This document shows positions 8,952 to 18,150 of a stretch of 64,000 nucleotides of DNA, one piece after another. The first letter of the stretch is position 1. The number at the start of each line of letters is the position of its first letter. This DNA comes from Nakamurella sp038245175 (lineage in GTDB: Bacteria; Actinomycetota; Actinomycetes; Mycobacteriales; Nakamurellaceae), in NCBI GenBank assembly GCA_038245175.1, contig JBBRSR010000011.1, positions 1 to 64,000 of the forward strand, given 5' to 3'. The notes under the pieces are model-generated. The model searched no databases, had not been told where the DNA came from, and saw only the letters and a program-made list of their open reading frames with translations. Position numbers and translations under genes: made by a program.

Positions 8952-11300
8952 GTGTCGAAAACTGAGCCCGCAACGCTGACCGTTACCGCCGACACCGTCA
9001 GTGCCGTAGACACGGTGACGAGGGCGGCGGCCACGCCGGATGTTGCCCAGCCCTACCGCGAGCTGGGCCTCAAGGACGACGAGTACGCCCAGATCCGGAA
9101 GATCCTCGGCCGCCGGCCGACCGATGCCGAGCTGGCCATGTACTCGGTGATGTGGTCCGAGCACTGCTCGTACAAGTCGTCCAAGGTGCACCTGAGCTAC
9201 TTCGGCACCACCACCACCCCGCAGATGCGCTCCACGATGCTCGCCGGGATCGGTGAGAACGCCGGGGTGGTCGACATCGGCGACGGCTGGGCCGTCACCT
9301 TCAAGGTGGAGTCGCACAACCACCCGTCCTATGTGGAGCCGTATCAGGGCGCGGCCACCGGGGTCGGCGGCATCGTCCGGGACATTCTGGCGATGGGTGC
9401 CCGGCCGGTCGCCGTGCTCGACCAGCTTCGGTTCGGGCCGGCCGACGCGCCCGATACCGCCCGGGTCGTGCCGGGCATCGTGTCCGGTGTCGGTGGCTAC
9501 GGCAACTCCCTCGGGCTACCCAACATCGGCGGCGAGGTCGTCTTCGACGCCAGTTTTGCCGGAAACCCCCTGGTCAACGCGGCGTGCATCGGGGTTCTGC
9601 GGGCCAAGGACATGTACACCGCGCACGCCTCCGGCGCCGGCAACAAGGTCGTCCTGTACGGCTCGCGGACCGGACTGGACGGCATCGGTGGAGTGTCGGT
9701 GCTCGCCTCGGACACCTTCTCCGGTGACGGCAGCGCCGGTGCCGGTTCCAATTCCCGCCGGAAGCTGCCGTCGGTTCAGGTCGGTGATCCGTTCGCGGAG
9801 AAGGTCCTGATCGAGTGCACGCTGGAGGTCTTCGCCGCCGACCTGGTGGTCGGCATCCAGGACCTGGGTGGGGCCGGCCTGTCCTGCGCGACCTCCGAGT
9901 TGGCCTCCGCCGGCGATGGTGGGATGCACATCTGGCTCGACCAGGTGCCGCTGCGGGCCACCGGAATGACGCCGGCCGAGATCCTGTCCAGCGAGTCCCA
10001 GGAGCGGATGTGCGCCGTGGTGACCCCGGACAAGGTCGATGAGTTCCTGGCCGTCTGCGAAAAATGGGAGGTACAGGCCGACGTGATCGGTGAGGTCACC
10101 GGGACGGGCCGGCTGGTGATCACCTTCTACGACGAGATCGTCGTCGACGTCCCGCCGCGCACGGTCGCCCACGAGGGTCCGGTGTATCACCGCCCGGTGC
10201 GACGCCCCGATTCGCAGGATGCGTTGATCGCCGACAGCACCGCCCGGCTCGCCCGCCCGGCGACGATGGACGAGATCCGGCAGTTGATCCTGACGATGAT
10301 TGCCTCACCCAACCTGTGTTCGCGGTCCTGGGTCACCGACCAATATGACCGGTACGTCCGGGGTAACACGGTCCTGGCGCAGCCGTCGGACTCCGGGGTG
10401 ATCAGGGTGTCGGACGAGTCGAACCTCGGCGTGGCGATGGCCACCGACTGCAACTCCCGCTATACCGCGCTGGACCCGTACGCCGGTGCGCAGCTGGCCC
10501 TGGCCGAGGCCTACCGCAACGTGGTGACCACCGGCGCCACACCCACTGCGGTGACAAACTGTCTGAACTTCGGCTCACCCGAGGATCCAGCGGTGATGTG
10601 GCAGTTCCAGCAGGCCGTCCGCGGGCTGGCCGACGGCTGCGCGCAGCTCGGCATACCGGTGACCGGCGGAAACGTCAGCTTTTACAACCAGACCGGGCAG
10701 ACGGCGATTCTGCCGACTCCGGTGGTCGGCGTGCTCGGCGTCATCGACGACGTCCGCCGTCGGACCATCACTGGCATCGGTCAGGAGGCGGGGGAGACGC
10801 TGATCCTGCTCGGCCGGACAACTGACGAGCTGGACGGTTCCGAATGGGCCAACGTGGTGCACGGCCACCTCGGCGGCCGACCACCGGCCGTTGATCTGGA
10901 CGCGGAGCGCAAGCTCGGCGAGATCCTGATCGCCGGCTCCCGCGATGGCATGATTTCGGCCGCGCACGACCTGTCCGAGGGTGGGCTGGCGCAGGCGATC
11001 ATCGAGATGTGCCTGGACGGGCAGACCGGCGCCCGGCTGGTGCTGCCGATCGACCAGGGTGACGTGGCCGGCGCGTTCGTCGCGTTGTTCGCCGAGTCCA
11101 CCGCCCGGGTGCTGGTGGCGGTGCCGCGCTCAGAGGAACTGCGATTCACCGAGATGTGCCAGGCGCGGCAGCAGCCCATGATCCGGATCGGCGTCGTCGA
11201 TCCAGCGGAGCCGGTGCTGGACATCCAGCATGTCGCGGTGCTCGGCCTCGACGAACTGCGCGCCGTCTGGAGCGCAACGCTGCCGGCCCTGTTCGGCTAG
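8952..11300 (+). CDS. purL: Phosphoribosylformylglycinamidine synthase subunit PurL (small type)
   Basis: A 782-residue synthetase subunit of the Gram-positive/archaeal type that works with separate PurS and PurQ. Features: SEHCSYKSSK near residue 70, ESHNHPS for metal/substrate binding, GVGGIVRDI, two AIRS-like halves, and the late TGGNVSFYNQ. A roughly 35-residue Thr/Ala-rich N-terminal extension precedes the conserved YRELGL start. GTG start at 8952. The last 4 nt overlap the convergent hydrolase gene. Confidence 0.97.
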   Translation: MSKTEPATLTVTADTVSAVDTVTRAAATPDVAQPYRELGLKDDEYAQIRKILGRRPTDAELAMYSVMWSEHCSYKSSKVHLSYFGTTTTPQMRSTMLAGIGENAGVVDIGDGWAVTFKVESHNHPSYVEPYQGAATGVGGIVRDILAMGARPVAVLDQLRFGPADAPDTARVVPGIVSGVGGYGNSLGLPNIGGEVVFDASFAGNPLVNAACIGVLRAKDMYTAHASGAGNKVVLYGSRTGLDGIGGVSVLASDTFSGDGSAGAGSNSRRKLPSVQVGDPFAEKVLIECTLEVFAADLVVGIQDLGGAGLSCATSELASAGDGGMHIWLDQVPLRATGMTPAEILSSESQERMCAVVTPDKVDEFLAVCEKWEVQADVIGEVTGTGRLVITFYDEIVVDVPPRTVAHEGPVYHRPVRRPDSQDALIADSTARLARPATMDEIRQLILTMIASPNLCSRSWVTDQYDRYVRGNTVLAQPSDSGVIRVSDESNLGVAMATDCNSRYTALDPYAGAQLALAEAYRNVVTTGATPTAVTNCLNFGSPEDPAVMWQFQQAVRGLADGCAQLGIPVTGGNVSFYNQTGQTAILPTPVVGVLGVIDDVRRRTITGIGQEAGETLILLGRTTDELDGSEWANVVHGHLGGRPPAVDLDAERKLGEILIAGSRDGMISAAHDLSEGGLAQAIIEMCLDGQTGARLVLPIDQGDVAGAFVALFAESTARVLVAVPRSEELRFTEMCQARQQPMIRIGVVDPAEPVLDIQHVAVLGLDELRAVWSATLPALFG

Positions 11301-12034
11301 TTCGCCTCGCTGGGCTGGGCCGAGGCCCGATCGGTGCGGTCCCGGTCGGCCAGTTCCTGGTCGACGATGGACGCCCGGAAGGCCGCTCGGCTGACGAATG
11401 CCGCCACCCCGTCGGCGGTCAGCCGGTTCCAGTCGGCGGCTCGCCGCAGCATGGCATGACCGGTACCCGGCAGCAGCGAGCTGTCGACCTCGATGCCCGC
11501 ATCCACGACACGAGCCAGGTACGGCCGAGTGGTCGGCTCCGGGATTATCCGGTCACGGGCTCCGTGGATGAGTCGCAGCGGCACACCGGCGAGCTGCGTG
11601 ATCGGCTCGTCCGGCGGCAGCCACGGCGCCAGCCCGACCACGCCGACGACGTCAGGGTCGTCAGCGACCCGCAGGCTGGTCCGGGCCCCCATCGAGTGGC
11701 CGACCAGCACGATCGGCACACCGTGATACTGGGCGCGGAGCTCACCCATTGCCCAGCGGGCCGCCGCGATCGGTGCGACACCGGCCGCGTTCCAGCCGCG
11801 GGTGGCCAACTGTAACCGGAAGACCGCGAGCTCCGGATGGATCCGGCCGATAGCCGCGGCGATCGGCCGCAAGCGCAGCACGGCGAACTGCCATGGCCGG
11901 ACCCGGGCGTTGCTCATCGACCGCCCGCCGTGGATCACCAGGGCGATTCCCGCGGGGTTGGTGGGCTCGTGGACGGCGATCAGATGGGCGTCCGCCGGCG
12001 ACAGGCGGGTATTCGAGAGGGTCACTTCATCCAT
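11297..12034 (-). CDS. Alpha/beta hydrolase
   Basis: A 245-residue alpha/beta-hydrolase. The oxyanion-hole strand is ALVIHGGRS, the nucleophile elbow GHSMGA (Ser), the acid is likely Asp in HGARDRIIP, and the His is in GTGHAMLR. Substrate unknown. Found between purL and the SCP-like gene on the opposite strand. Confidence 0.82.
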   Translation of the reverse strand: MDEVTLSNTRLSPADAHLIAVHEPTNPAGIALVIHGGRSMSNARVRPWQFAVLRLRPIAAAIGRIHPELAVFRLQLATRGWNAAGVAPIAAARWAMGELRAQYHGVPIVLVGHSMGARTSLRVADDPDVVGVVGLAPWLPPDEPITQLAGVPLRLIHGARDRIIPEPTTRPYLARVVDAGIEVDSSLLPGTGHAMLRRAADWNRLTADGVAAFVSRAAFRASIVDQELADRDRTDRASAQPSEAN

Positions 12035-12102
12035 TCGTACCCGGTCGCCGGCCGGATGGGGTGAGTCGGTGGGAGTGAATCAGAGGGCGCCGCGGGTGAT
12101 GA

Positions 12103-12498
12103 ATGGACGGAACGCTACGCACTACGATGTCTTCGGTGATGGTCCGCCGCCCTATCTCCGCCGCCGAGGTGGACGCGGCGCTGGCCCAGATCACCGTCGG
12201 CGGGTTGGCCCCTGCCCAGGTCAGGGACTGCGTGCGGACCACACTGCGCTGGCTGGCCCAGCTGCACCCCGGCCATACGGTCGAAATCCGGGTGCCGCCG
12301 CATGCCGCGGTCCAGGCGGTCGCCGGGCCCCGGCACACCCGCGGCACGCCGCCGAATGTGGTCGAGACCGACCCGTCCAGCTGGCTTGAGCTCGTTGTCG
12401 GCACCCTGAGCTGGGACGACGCGCTGGCGTCCGGGCGGGTGGTGGCGAGCGGGCTGCGCGCCGACCTGACCGGGCTGCTGCCGTTCCAGCGGCGGTGA
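12103..12498 (+). CDS. SCP-like protein (bacterial sterol-carrier-protein orthologue)
   Basis: A 131-residue protein of the actinobacterial SCP-orthologue family, commonly found next to purF (Rv0807-like position). It has the PPHAAVQAV strand, WLELVVGTLSWDDALASGRV resembling the SCP2 ligand-binding edge, and a C-terminal GLRADLTGLLPF. Lipid binding is expected from the fold but unproven. The start is uncertain: ATG at 12103, with further in-frame ATGs at 12127 and 12139. The following 160 nt to purF contain only the purF ribosome-binding site with confidence. Confidence 0.8.
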   Translation: MDGTLRTTMSSVMVRRPISAAEVDAALAQITVGGLAPAQVRDCVRTTLRWLAQLHPGHTVEIRVPPHAAVQAVAGPRHTRGTPPNVVETDPSSWLELVVGTLSWDDALASGRVVASGLRADLTGLLPFQRR

Positions 12499-12658
12499 GA
12501 CTGGCCACATTCCGTTGGTGTGAACGGCGTGTTTCCGGGGCATCAACGGCGCGTCGCGGCGTGCCGAAGGTCGCCCGCAGTGGGATTGACAGTCCGGCAA
12601 CCGGGGCAGCAGCTAGAGTGAACAGGTAGATCCCGGCCACGCAAGGAGCTCGATCCAG

Positions 12659-14239
12659 GTGGGAAACGGCCTCGAACCGACCCCGATCATTGGCACCCCG
12701 CTCGAACTGACCGACCTTCGTCAGACTTCGCCGGCGCTGCCCGTCGATGAAGACCCGAAGGAAGAGTGCGGCGTCTTCGGCGTCTGGGCTCCCGGTGACG
12801 AGGTCGCCAAGCTCACCTATTACGGCCTGTACGCGTTGCAGCATCGCGGGCAGGAAGCGGCCGGCATCGCGGTCTCCGACGGTTCGCAGATCGTGGTCTT
12901 CAAGGATCTGGGACTGGTCTCGCAGGTCTTCGACGAGCAGACCCTGAGCGCCCTGCGCGGGCACATCGCCGTCGGGCACTGCCGGTACTCGACCACCGGC
13001 GGCAACACCTGGGAGAACGCCCAGCCCACCTACGCCACGACGGCGGTCGGCAGCGGCCTTGCCCTTGGCCACAACGGCAACCTGGTGAACACGGCCGAAC
13101 TTGCCGCCCGTGCGGCGAAGATCCCCGGTCGGCCGATGAAGAACCGGTCCACCACCGACTCCGACGTGGTCACCCGGCTGCTCGCCGCGGCCAGCGCAGA
13201 CTCCAGCATCCAGGCCGCCGCGATGGAGCTCTTCCCGACCCTCAAGGGCGCCTTCTGTTTCGTGTTCTGCGACGAGCACACCCTCTACGCCGCTCGGGAC
13301 CCCCAGGGCGTGCGGCCGCTCGTCCTCGGCCGGCTCGACCGGGGCTGGGTCGTCGCGTCCGAGACGGCGGCGCTCGACATCGTCGGCGCCTCGTTTGTTC
13401 GCGAGGTAGAGCCGGGCGAGCTCCTGGCGATCGACGAGGACGGCCTGCGCAGCGAGCGTTTCGCGATGCCGGACCCGAAGGGCTGCCTTTTCGAGTACGC
13501 CTACCTGGCCCGCCCGGACACCACCATCGCGGGTCGTGGCGTGTACGCGACCCGGGTCGAGGTCGGCCGGCGACTGGCCATCGAGGCGCCGATCGAGGCT
13601 GATCTGGTCATTCCGACACCGGAATCGGGCACCCCCGCGGCGATCGGCTACGCCCAGCAGTCCGGGATTCCGTACGGACAGGGCCTGGTCAAGAACGCCT
13701 ATGTCGGCCGCACCTTCATCCAGCCCTCGCAGACGATTCGCCAGCTGGGCATTCGGTTGAAGCTGAACCCGCTGCGCGACGTGATCCGCGGTAAGCGCCT
13801 GATCGTGGTTGACGACTCGATCGTCCGTGGCAACACCCAACGCGCGCTGGTCCGGATGCTCCGCGAATCCGGTGCGGTCGAAGTGCACGTCAGGATCGCC
13901 GCCCCGCCGGTCCGGTGGCCATGTTTCTACGGAATCGACTTCGCCTCCCGCGCGGAGCTGATCGCCAATGCCAGCGCCGATGACTCGGCGGTCGAGTCCG
14001 TTCGCCAGTTCATCGGCGCCGACACCCTCGGCTACGTGTCGCTCGAATCGCTCATCGGAGCGAGCGAGCAGCCCAAGAACCGGCTGTGCGCCGCGTGTTT
14101 CACCGGTGACTATCCGATTGCCATCCCCGACCAAGTGGGCAAGCACGTGCTGGAAGGGATCGCGCGCGGCGTCGCCGGCGATGCGCTCCCGGTGCACGCG
14201 GCGAGCTACGGCGCCGAGGACGCCCTGACAAGACCATGA
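12659..14239 (+). CDS. purF: Amidophosphoribosyltransferase
   Basis: A 526-residue PurF, first step of purine synthesis (PRPP plus glutamine to phosphoribosylamine). It is made with a propeptide: the catalytic Cys is residue 38 in EECGVFGV, followed by YALQHRGQEAAGI. The PRPP loop is VVDDSIVRGNT. Cysteines in WPCFYG and LCAACF correspond to ligands of the structural 4Fe-4S cluster seen in the Bacillus-type enzyme. GTG start with AAGGAG 10 nt upstream. The stop overlaps the purM ATG (ATGA). Confidence 0.97.
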   Translation: MGNGLEPTPIIGTPLELTDLRQTSPALPVDEDPKEECGVFGVWAPGDEVAKLTYYGLYALQHRGQEAAGIAVSDGSQIVVFKDLGLVSQVFDEQTLSALRGHIAVGHCRYSTTGGNTWENAQPTYATTAVGSGLALGHNGNLVNTAELAARAAKIPGRPMKNRSTTDSDVVTRLLAAASADSSIQAAAMELFPTLKGAFCFVFCDEHTLYAARDPQGVRPLVLGRLDRGWVVASETAALDIVGASFVREVEPGELLAIDEDGLRSERFAMPDPKGCLFEYAYLARPDTTIAGRGVYATRVEVGRRLAIEAPIEADLVIPTPESGTPAAIGYAQQSGIPYGQGLVKNAYVGRTFIQPSQTIRQLGIRLKLNPLRDVIRGKRLIVVDDSIVRGNTQRALVRMLRESGAVEVHVRIAAPPVRWPCFYGIDFASRAELIANASADDSAVESVRQFIGADTLGYVSLESLIGASEQPKNRLCAACFTGDYPIAIPDQVGKHVLEGIARGVAGDALPVHAASYGAEDALTRP

Positions 14240-15318
14240 CTCAACATCACCTCAAGGGTGCCGGCGCCACGTATGCCGGCGCCGGCGTGTCCATCGCAGC
14301 CGGCGAAACGGCCGTCGAACTGATGAAGCCGTTCACCGAGAAGACCCAGCGCCCGGAGGTTCTCGGCGGGATCGGCGGCTTCGCCTCGCTGTTCAAGTTG
14401 CCGATCGGCAAGTACCGCGAGCCGGTACTGGCCTCCTCTTCGGACGGTGTCGGCACCAAATCGGCCATCGCCCAGGCGCTGGACATCCACAACACGATCG
14501 GCATCGACCTTGTCGCCATGGTCGTCGATGATCTGGTCGCGTGCGGAGCCGAGCCGTTGTTCCTGCAGGACTACATCGCCTGCGGTTCGCTGGTCCCGGA
14601 CAAGATCGCCTCGATCGTCTCCGGTATCGCCGAGGGCTGCGTGCGCTCCGGCTGCGCGTTGGTCGGCGGCGAGACCGCCGAACATCCGGGCTTGATGAAC
14701 GTCGACGACTACGACCTGGCCGCCACCGCGGTCGGCATCGTCGAGGCGGACGCCATCCTGGGTCCGGACCGGGTACGCGCCGGTGACGTGGTGATCGCGA
14801 TGGCATCGTCGGGTATCCACTCCAACGGCTACTCGCTGGTACGCCGGGTCCTGCTGGAAATCGCCCGGTTGCCGTTGGAAGGCTACGTCGAGGAATTCGG
14901 CCGCTCGCTGGGCGCCGAACTGCTGGAGCCCACCAGGATCTACGCCCTGGATTGCATGGCAATCGGCCGCGACACCGACGTGCATGCCTATGCGCACATC
15001 ACCGGCGGCGGTCTGGCCAACAACCTGGCGCGGGTCATTCCGCGCGGTCTGACGGCCCGACTGGACCGTCGGACCTGGTCGCCGTTGCCGGTCTTCGGGT
15101 ATGTGGCCGGTCACGGTCGGATCGCCCGCGAGGAGATGGAACTGGCCTTCAACATGGGCGTAGGCATGGTCGCAGTGGTACCGCCGGCCGATGTGGACAT
15201 GGCGCAAGCCATCCTGACCGCGCGGCACGTGGAATCCTGGGTGCTCGGCACCGTCGGCGTGGCGACGGATCTGGACGCCCCGCGGGTCGTGATGGACGGC
15301 GATCACCCGCGCTTCTGA
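14236..15318 (+). CDS. purM: Phosphoribosylformylglycinamidine cyclo-ligase
   Basis: A 360-residue AIR synthetase (FGAM plus ATP to AIR). N-terminal motif YAGAGVSIAAGETAVELMK, the SSDGVGTKSAIA nucleotide/metal loop, VGGETAEHPG and ITGGGLANNLARV are all present. Translationally coupled to purF. Gene order SCP-like gene, purF, purM, DUF3073 matches that of mycobacteria. Confidence 0.97.
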   Translation: MTQHHLKGAGATYAGAGVSIAAGETAVELMKPFTEKTQRPEVLGGIGGFASLFKLPIGKYREPVLASSSDGVGTKSAIAQALDIHNTIGIDLVAMVVDDLVACGAEPLFLQDYIACGSLVPDKIASIVSGIAEGCVRSGCALVGGETAEHPGLMNVDDYDLAATAVGIVEADAILGPDRVRAGDVVIAMASSGIHSNGYSLVRRVLLEIARLPLEGYVEEFGRSLGAELLEPTRIYALDCMAIGRDTDVHAYAHITGGGLANNLARVIPRGLTARLDRRTWSPLPVFGYVAGHGRIAREEMELAFNMGVGMVAVVPPADVDMAQAILTARHVESWVLGTVGVATDLDAPRVVMDGDHPRF

Positions 15319-15458
15319 CGGCGGGGTCTATCGTAGGCAGCTGTTGGTGACGACGCTGACCGCCGGCGGGGTGCGCGCTGTTCATCGCCAGTGCCCGCGG
15401 TCGCGCCGTCGCCAACGCTGGTCAGCCCGCAGACTGACACAGCTGACAGTGGATCTAG

Positions 15459-15647
15459 TTAGCGACCGGTTCCGTAGCGATCCAGATAATCATCAAACCC
15501 CTCATCAGGATCGTTGTCGGAGGGCGGGGGACTACCCGGCCGTCCGGACAATTCGCGTTGTAAGGCGGTGACGTCGATCGCGTGGGTGTTGTACTTCAGA
15601 TCCCGCGCGACCTTCGTCTGCTTCGCCTTCTGACGGCCTCGCCCCAT
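15459..15647 (-). CDS. DUF3073 family small basic/acidic protein
   Basis: A 62-residue protein starting MGRGRQKAKQTKVARDLKY, the signature of actinobacterial DUF3073, with the usual acidic tail (DNDPDEGFDDYLDRY). Function unknown; it sits convergent to purM as in Mycobacterium (Rv0810c position). The ATG at 15647 is chosen because the family begins MGRGR; the frame is open 7 codons further. The flanking gaps (15319-15458 and 15648-15784) show no other gene. Confidence 0.9.
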   Translation of the reverse strand: MGRGRQKAKQTKVARDLKYNTHAIDVTALQRELSGRPGSPPPSDNDPDEGFDDYLDRYGTGR

Positions 15648-15784
15648 CTGGCGGACCCCCTTGCGCAAAGAAGCGGAGCGGCCAACAAGTGGCGGCTCCG
15701 GAAATGTTGACCAATCGTGACTCCAGCTTACACCGGTCCGGTCGCCGGTTCACATCCGTTGGCCGGACAATCTCGCGCCGCGGC

Positions 15785-16741
15785 TCAAAACAATCCCGGA
15801 ACCACTTCGACGATACCCACCGGAACGCCGCCGCCCATGATCGCGGATGAACCGAGCCGGTCCAACACCGGGGCATCGACTCCGAGATAGCGCAGACCGG
15901 CCACCAGCGCCGGCATCCGGGCCCGATCCCCGCCGTCGCCGATCTTCACCGCGACCGCCCGGCCGTCGGCCAGCGCGGCGGTGTGCACGCCCTCGGCGCC
16001 GCCCTTGACCAGCAGCCCCGGAATTCCGTTCATCAGCAGTGTGTCGTCGCGGCCGGTGCCGCCGACCATCTCCGGGTAGGCGCGCATCGCGTCCGCGACG
16101 GTGCGCTCCGCGGTACCCACCGCCGCCGTGGTCAGCCGGCCGAACGCGCCGGCCAGGCTGGTGAGGGAGATCGCGTAGAGCGCTGCACCGCAGCCGTCGA
16201 CGCCGGTCGCGGTGGGGCGCTCGCCGGCCACCCGGGCGACCTGATCGAAGACCGCACGCTGCAGCGGATGAGCCGGGTCGAGGTAGGAGGGCAGATCCCA
16301 GCCGGCCGCGACGCAGGCCATGAGCATGCCGGCGTGCTTGCCGGAGCAGTTCATCATGATGCGGGTGGGCTCGCCGCCGGCCCGGATGACGTCTTTCCGG
16401 CGGGCCTCGTTGAGCGGCATCGACGCCGGGCATCTCAAGTCGTCCTCGGTCAGCCCCGCTCGCTTCAGCATGGCTTCAACTCGCTCGGTGTGCACAAGTT
16501 CACCCGAGTGCGAGGCGGCGGCCAGCGCCAGGTCGGCGCCGGCCAGGTCGGCTCCGGCAGCCAGCATCGCCAGCGCCTGGAACGGCTTGTTGGACGACCG
16601 CGGAAATACCGGCGTGGTGACGTCGCCGCGAGAGTGCAGCACGCTGCCGTCGGCGTCGGTGACGACCATCGCGCCATAGTGACTGCATTCGTGGAAGCCG
16701 GACCGGATCACCCGGACCAGCTCGACCGGACTCGTGATCAC
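15785..16741 (-). CDS. Asparaginase II family protein
   Basis: A 318-residue protein of the asparaginase II family (Rhizobium etli AsnA type), distinct from the EcAI/EcAII fold. Features: SGFHECSHYGAMVV near the N-terminus, FPRSSNKPFQALAML with the SxxK-type Ser-Asn-Lys, ASHSGE, MMNCSGKHAGML and GVDGCGAALYAISL. These Ser/Lys/Cys clusters are typical of this beta-lactamase-like family. Start GTG at 16741 with GGGAG upstream; the longer open frame reaches into the dehydratase gene region and is not a credible start. Confidence 0.85.
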   Translation of the reverse strand: MITSPVELVRVIRSGFHECSHYGAMVVTDADGSVLHSRGDVTTPVFPRSSNKPFQALAMLAAGADLAGADLALAAASHSGELVHTERVEAMLKRAGLTEDDLRCPASMPLNEARRKDVIRAGGEPTRIMMNCSGKHAGMLMACVAAGWDLPSYLDPAHPLQRAVFDQVARVAGERPTATGVDGCGAALYAISLTSLAGAFGRLTTAAVGTAERTVADAMRAYPEMVGGTGRDDTLLMNGIPGLLVKGGAEGVHTAALADGRAVAVKIGDGGDRARMPALVAGLRYLGVDAPVLDRLGSSAIMGGGVPVGIVEVVPGLF

Positions 16742-16814
16742 CGATGCTCCCTCGCTTGTTGGCTGTTGGCAGTGCGCGTGTTGGCACGGCGGATTCACCC
16801 TAAACCGGATCCCG

Positions 16815-17765
16815 TCACAGGTCGGCCAGCAGGCTCTTGAGCACTGCCGGGTCGATATTGCCGCCGGAGACGACGGCCACCGTCTTGCCCGGCGGCAGCT
16901 CGTTGCGGTGGAACAGGAAGGCGGCGGTGGTGACGGCACCGGACGGCTCGGCCAGCAATCGAGCCTCGAGCAGCAGCCGCCGGGTCGCCTCGGCGATCTC
17001 GTCCTCGGTGACCGTGATGATGTCGTGCACCAGAGTGCGGATGTGTTCCCAGGGCAATTCGCCCACGCTGAACGTGCGCAGTCCGTCGGCCATGGTTCGT
17101 GCGGTGTCATGCGGAGACCATTCAAGGCGTTCGCCGGATTTGAACGACGCGGCGGCATCCCCGGCCAGCTCGGGCTCGACACCGATCACCACGGCATCCG
17201 GCAGTAGGGCGGCGATGGCGGCAGCGATGCCCGAGATCAGCCCGCCACCGGAGACCGGCACCAGGATGACCGCCACGTCGGGAGCATCCTCGGCGATTTC
17301 CAATCCGATGGTGCCCTGCCCGGCGATCACGTTCGGGTCATCGAAGGGCGGCACCATCGCCTTGCCGGTCTCGGCCTGCAGCTGCGCCGGTCGGCTGAAC
17401 CGTTCGGTCAGCGGCACCAGCTCGACGGTGGCGCCGAGCGCCCGGGTCGCCTCGATCTTGCGCTGCGGTGCGTTGTCCGGGATGACGATGTGCGCCTTGA
17501 TGCCCAGCCGCCGGGCCGCGTAGGCCACCGCCTGCGCATGGTTGCCGGACGAGTGCGCCAGGATGCCCTTGGCCTTGGCTTCGTCGGAGAGCCGGGAGAT
17601 CGCAGTGACCGCGCCGCGAATCTTGAACGCGCCGACCGGCTGCAGCATCTCGGGCTTGAGCCACAGGTCGGGCCATGGTGACTCGATCAGCGGGGTACGC
17701 ACCGCGATTCCCGAGATCTCCTGCGCTGCTTGACGAATTGACTCGATTTTGACCAGCTCGGGCAT
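16815..17765 (-). CDS. Threonine/serine dehydratase (PLP, no ACT domain)
   Basis: A 316-residue fold-type II PLP enzyme. The Schiff-base Lys is in GAFKIRGA, the phosphate loop of PLP is bound by SSGNHAQ and SGGGLISG, and a late SGGN lies where the cofactor pyridine contacts fall. Length and lack of a C-terminal ACT domain match the short threonine ammonia-lyase/serine dehydratase group rather than the long IlvA. ATG at 17765 has AAGGAAGGG immediately upstream, which decides the start over earlier in-frame codons. It precedes the asparaginase gene on the same strand by 73 nt, so amino-acid catabolism may be shared. Confidence 0.87.
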   Translation of the reverse strand: MPELVKIESIRQAAQEISGIAVRTPLIESPWPDLWLKPEMLQPVGAFKIRGAVTAISRLSDEAKAKGILAHSSGNHAQAVAYAARRLGIKAHIVIPDNAPQRKIEATRALGATVELVPLTERFSRPAQLQAETGKAMVPPFDDPNVIAGQGTIGLEIAEDAPDVAVILVPVSGGGLISGIAAAIAALLPDAVVIGVEPELAGDAAASFKSGERLEWSPHDTARTMADGLRTFSVGELPWEHIRTLVHDIITVTEDEIAEATRRLLLEARLLAEPSGAVTTAAFLFHRNELPPGKTVAVVSGGNIDPAVLKSLLADL

Positions 17766-17883
17766 GTGGTCCCTTCCTTCGGGGTCGCGAAATCCTAGCG
17801 GGCCGCGGGTGCCGCCCATTGGACCCTGCCCAGCGCCCGATCCAGAACCCGAGTGAACCGACGCTGCGATGACTGGCATTTCG

Positions 17884-17903
17884 CATGGCATCGCCATGCC
17901 ATG
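17884..17903. promoter_or_regulatory. Perfect palindrome over the AbrB-relic start codon
   Basis: CATGGCATCGCCATGCCATG: an 8-bp perfect inverted repeat with a 4-nt CGCC spacer. Its right arm contains the ATG of the AbrB-like reading frame. Antitoxins of this family commonly bind palindromes in their own control region, so this may be a surviving auto-operator. Confidence 0.45.
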
Positions 17904-18112
17904 AAAACGAAGATCGACTCGCTGGGCCGCATCATCGTACCGAAGGCGTTCCGGGTTCCCCGGGAGTTGACCGCCGGCACCCCGCTCGACATCACGCTCT
18001 ACGGTTCGGACCTGCAGATATCACCGACAGGACGGCACGACTATCCAACGGCATTCTGACTGCGGCGTCGGACATCGAACTGACCGATGAGTTGTTTCGG
18101 TCTCATCGATAT
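17901..18112 (+). pseudogene. Frameshifted AbrB/VapB-type antitoxin relic
   Basis: From ATG 17901 the frame gives MKTKIDSLGRIIVPKAFR, the swapped-hairpin AbrB/SpoVT N-terminus, then LTAGTPLDITLYGSDLQISPTGR. After about 18035 that frame reads HDYPTAF and stops at 18059. The expected continuation is found in another frame from 18032: TARLSNGILTAASDIELTDELFRSHRY, a typical VapB-like C-terminus. A small deletion near 18030-18035 explains both halves. No PIN-domain or other toxin gene follows; the next gene is convergent ygfZ. A sequencing error is the alternative. Confidence 0.7.
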
Positions 18113-18150
18113 CTGCCGCCGGTGACCGCGCTGGTCGCCCACTTCATCCG

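Noticed and set aside
12586..12619. TTGACA ... TAGAGT as a purF promoter
   Set aside because: The spacer is 22 nt, too long for a normal sigma-70 promoter.
12221..14197. 658-codon open frame on the minus strand opposite purF
   Set aside because: Antisense shadow of a GC-rich gene; Arg/Gly/Asp-rich, no family motif, and purF is certain on the other strand.
15670..15710. Imperfect GGAGCGGCC / GGCGGCTCC hairpin near DUF3073
   Set aside because: It has a mismatch, lies upstream of the gene on its strand and shows no terminator context; too weak to annotate.
16742..17182. N-terminal extension of the asparaginase frame
   Set aside because: The extension is antisense-like, rich in Arg/Pro, and overlaps the dehydratase gene; the family start lies at 16741 with a ribosome-binding site.
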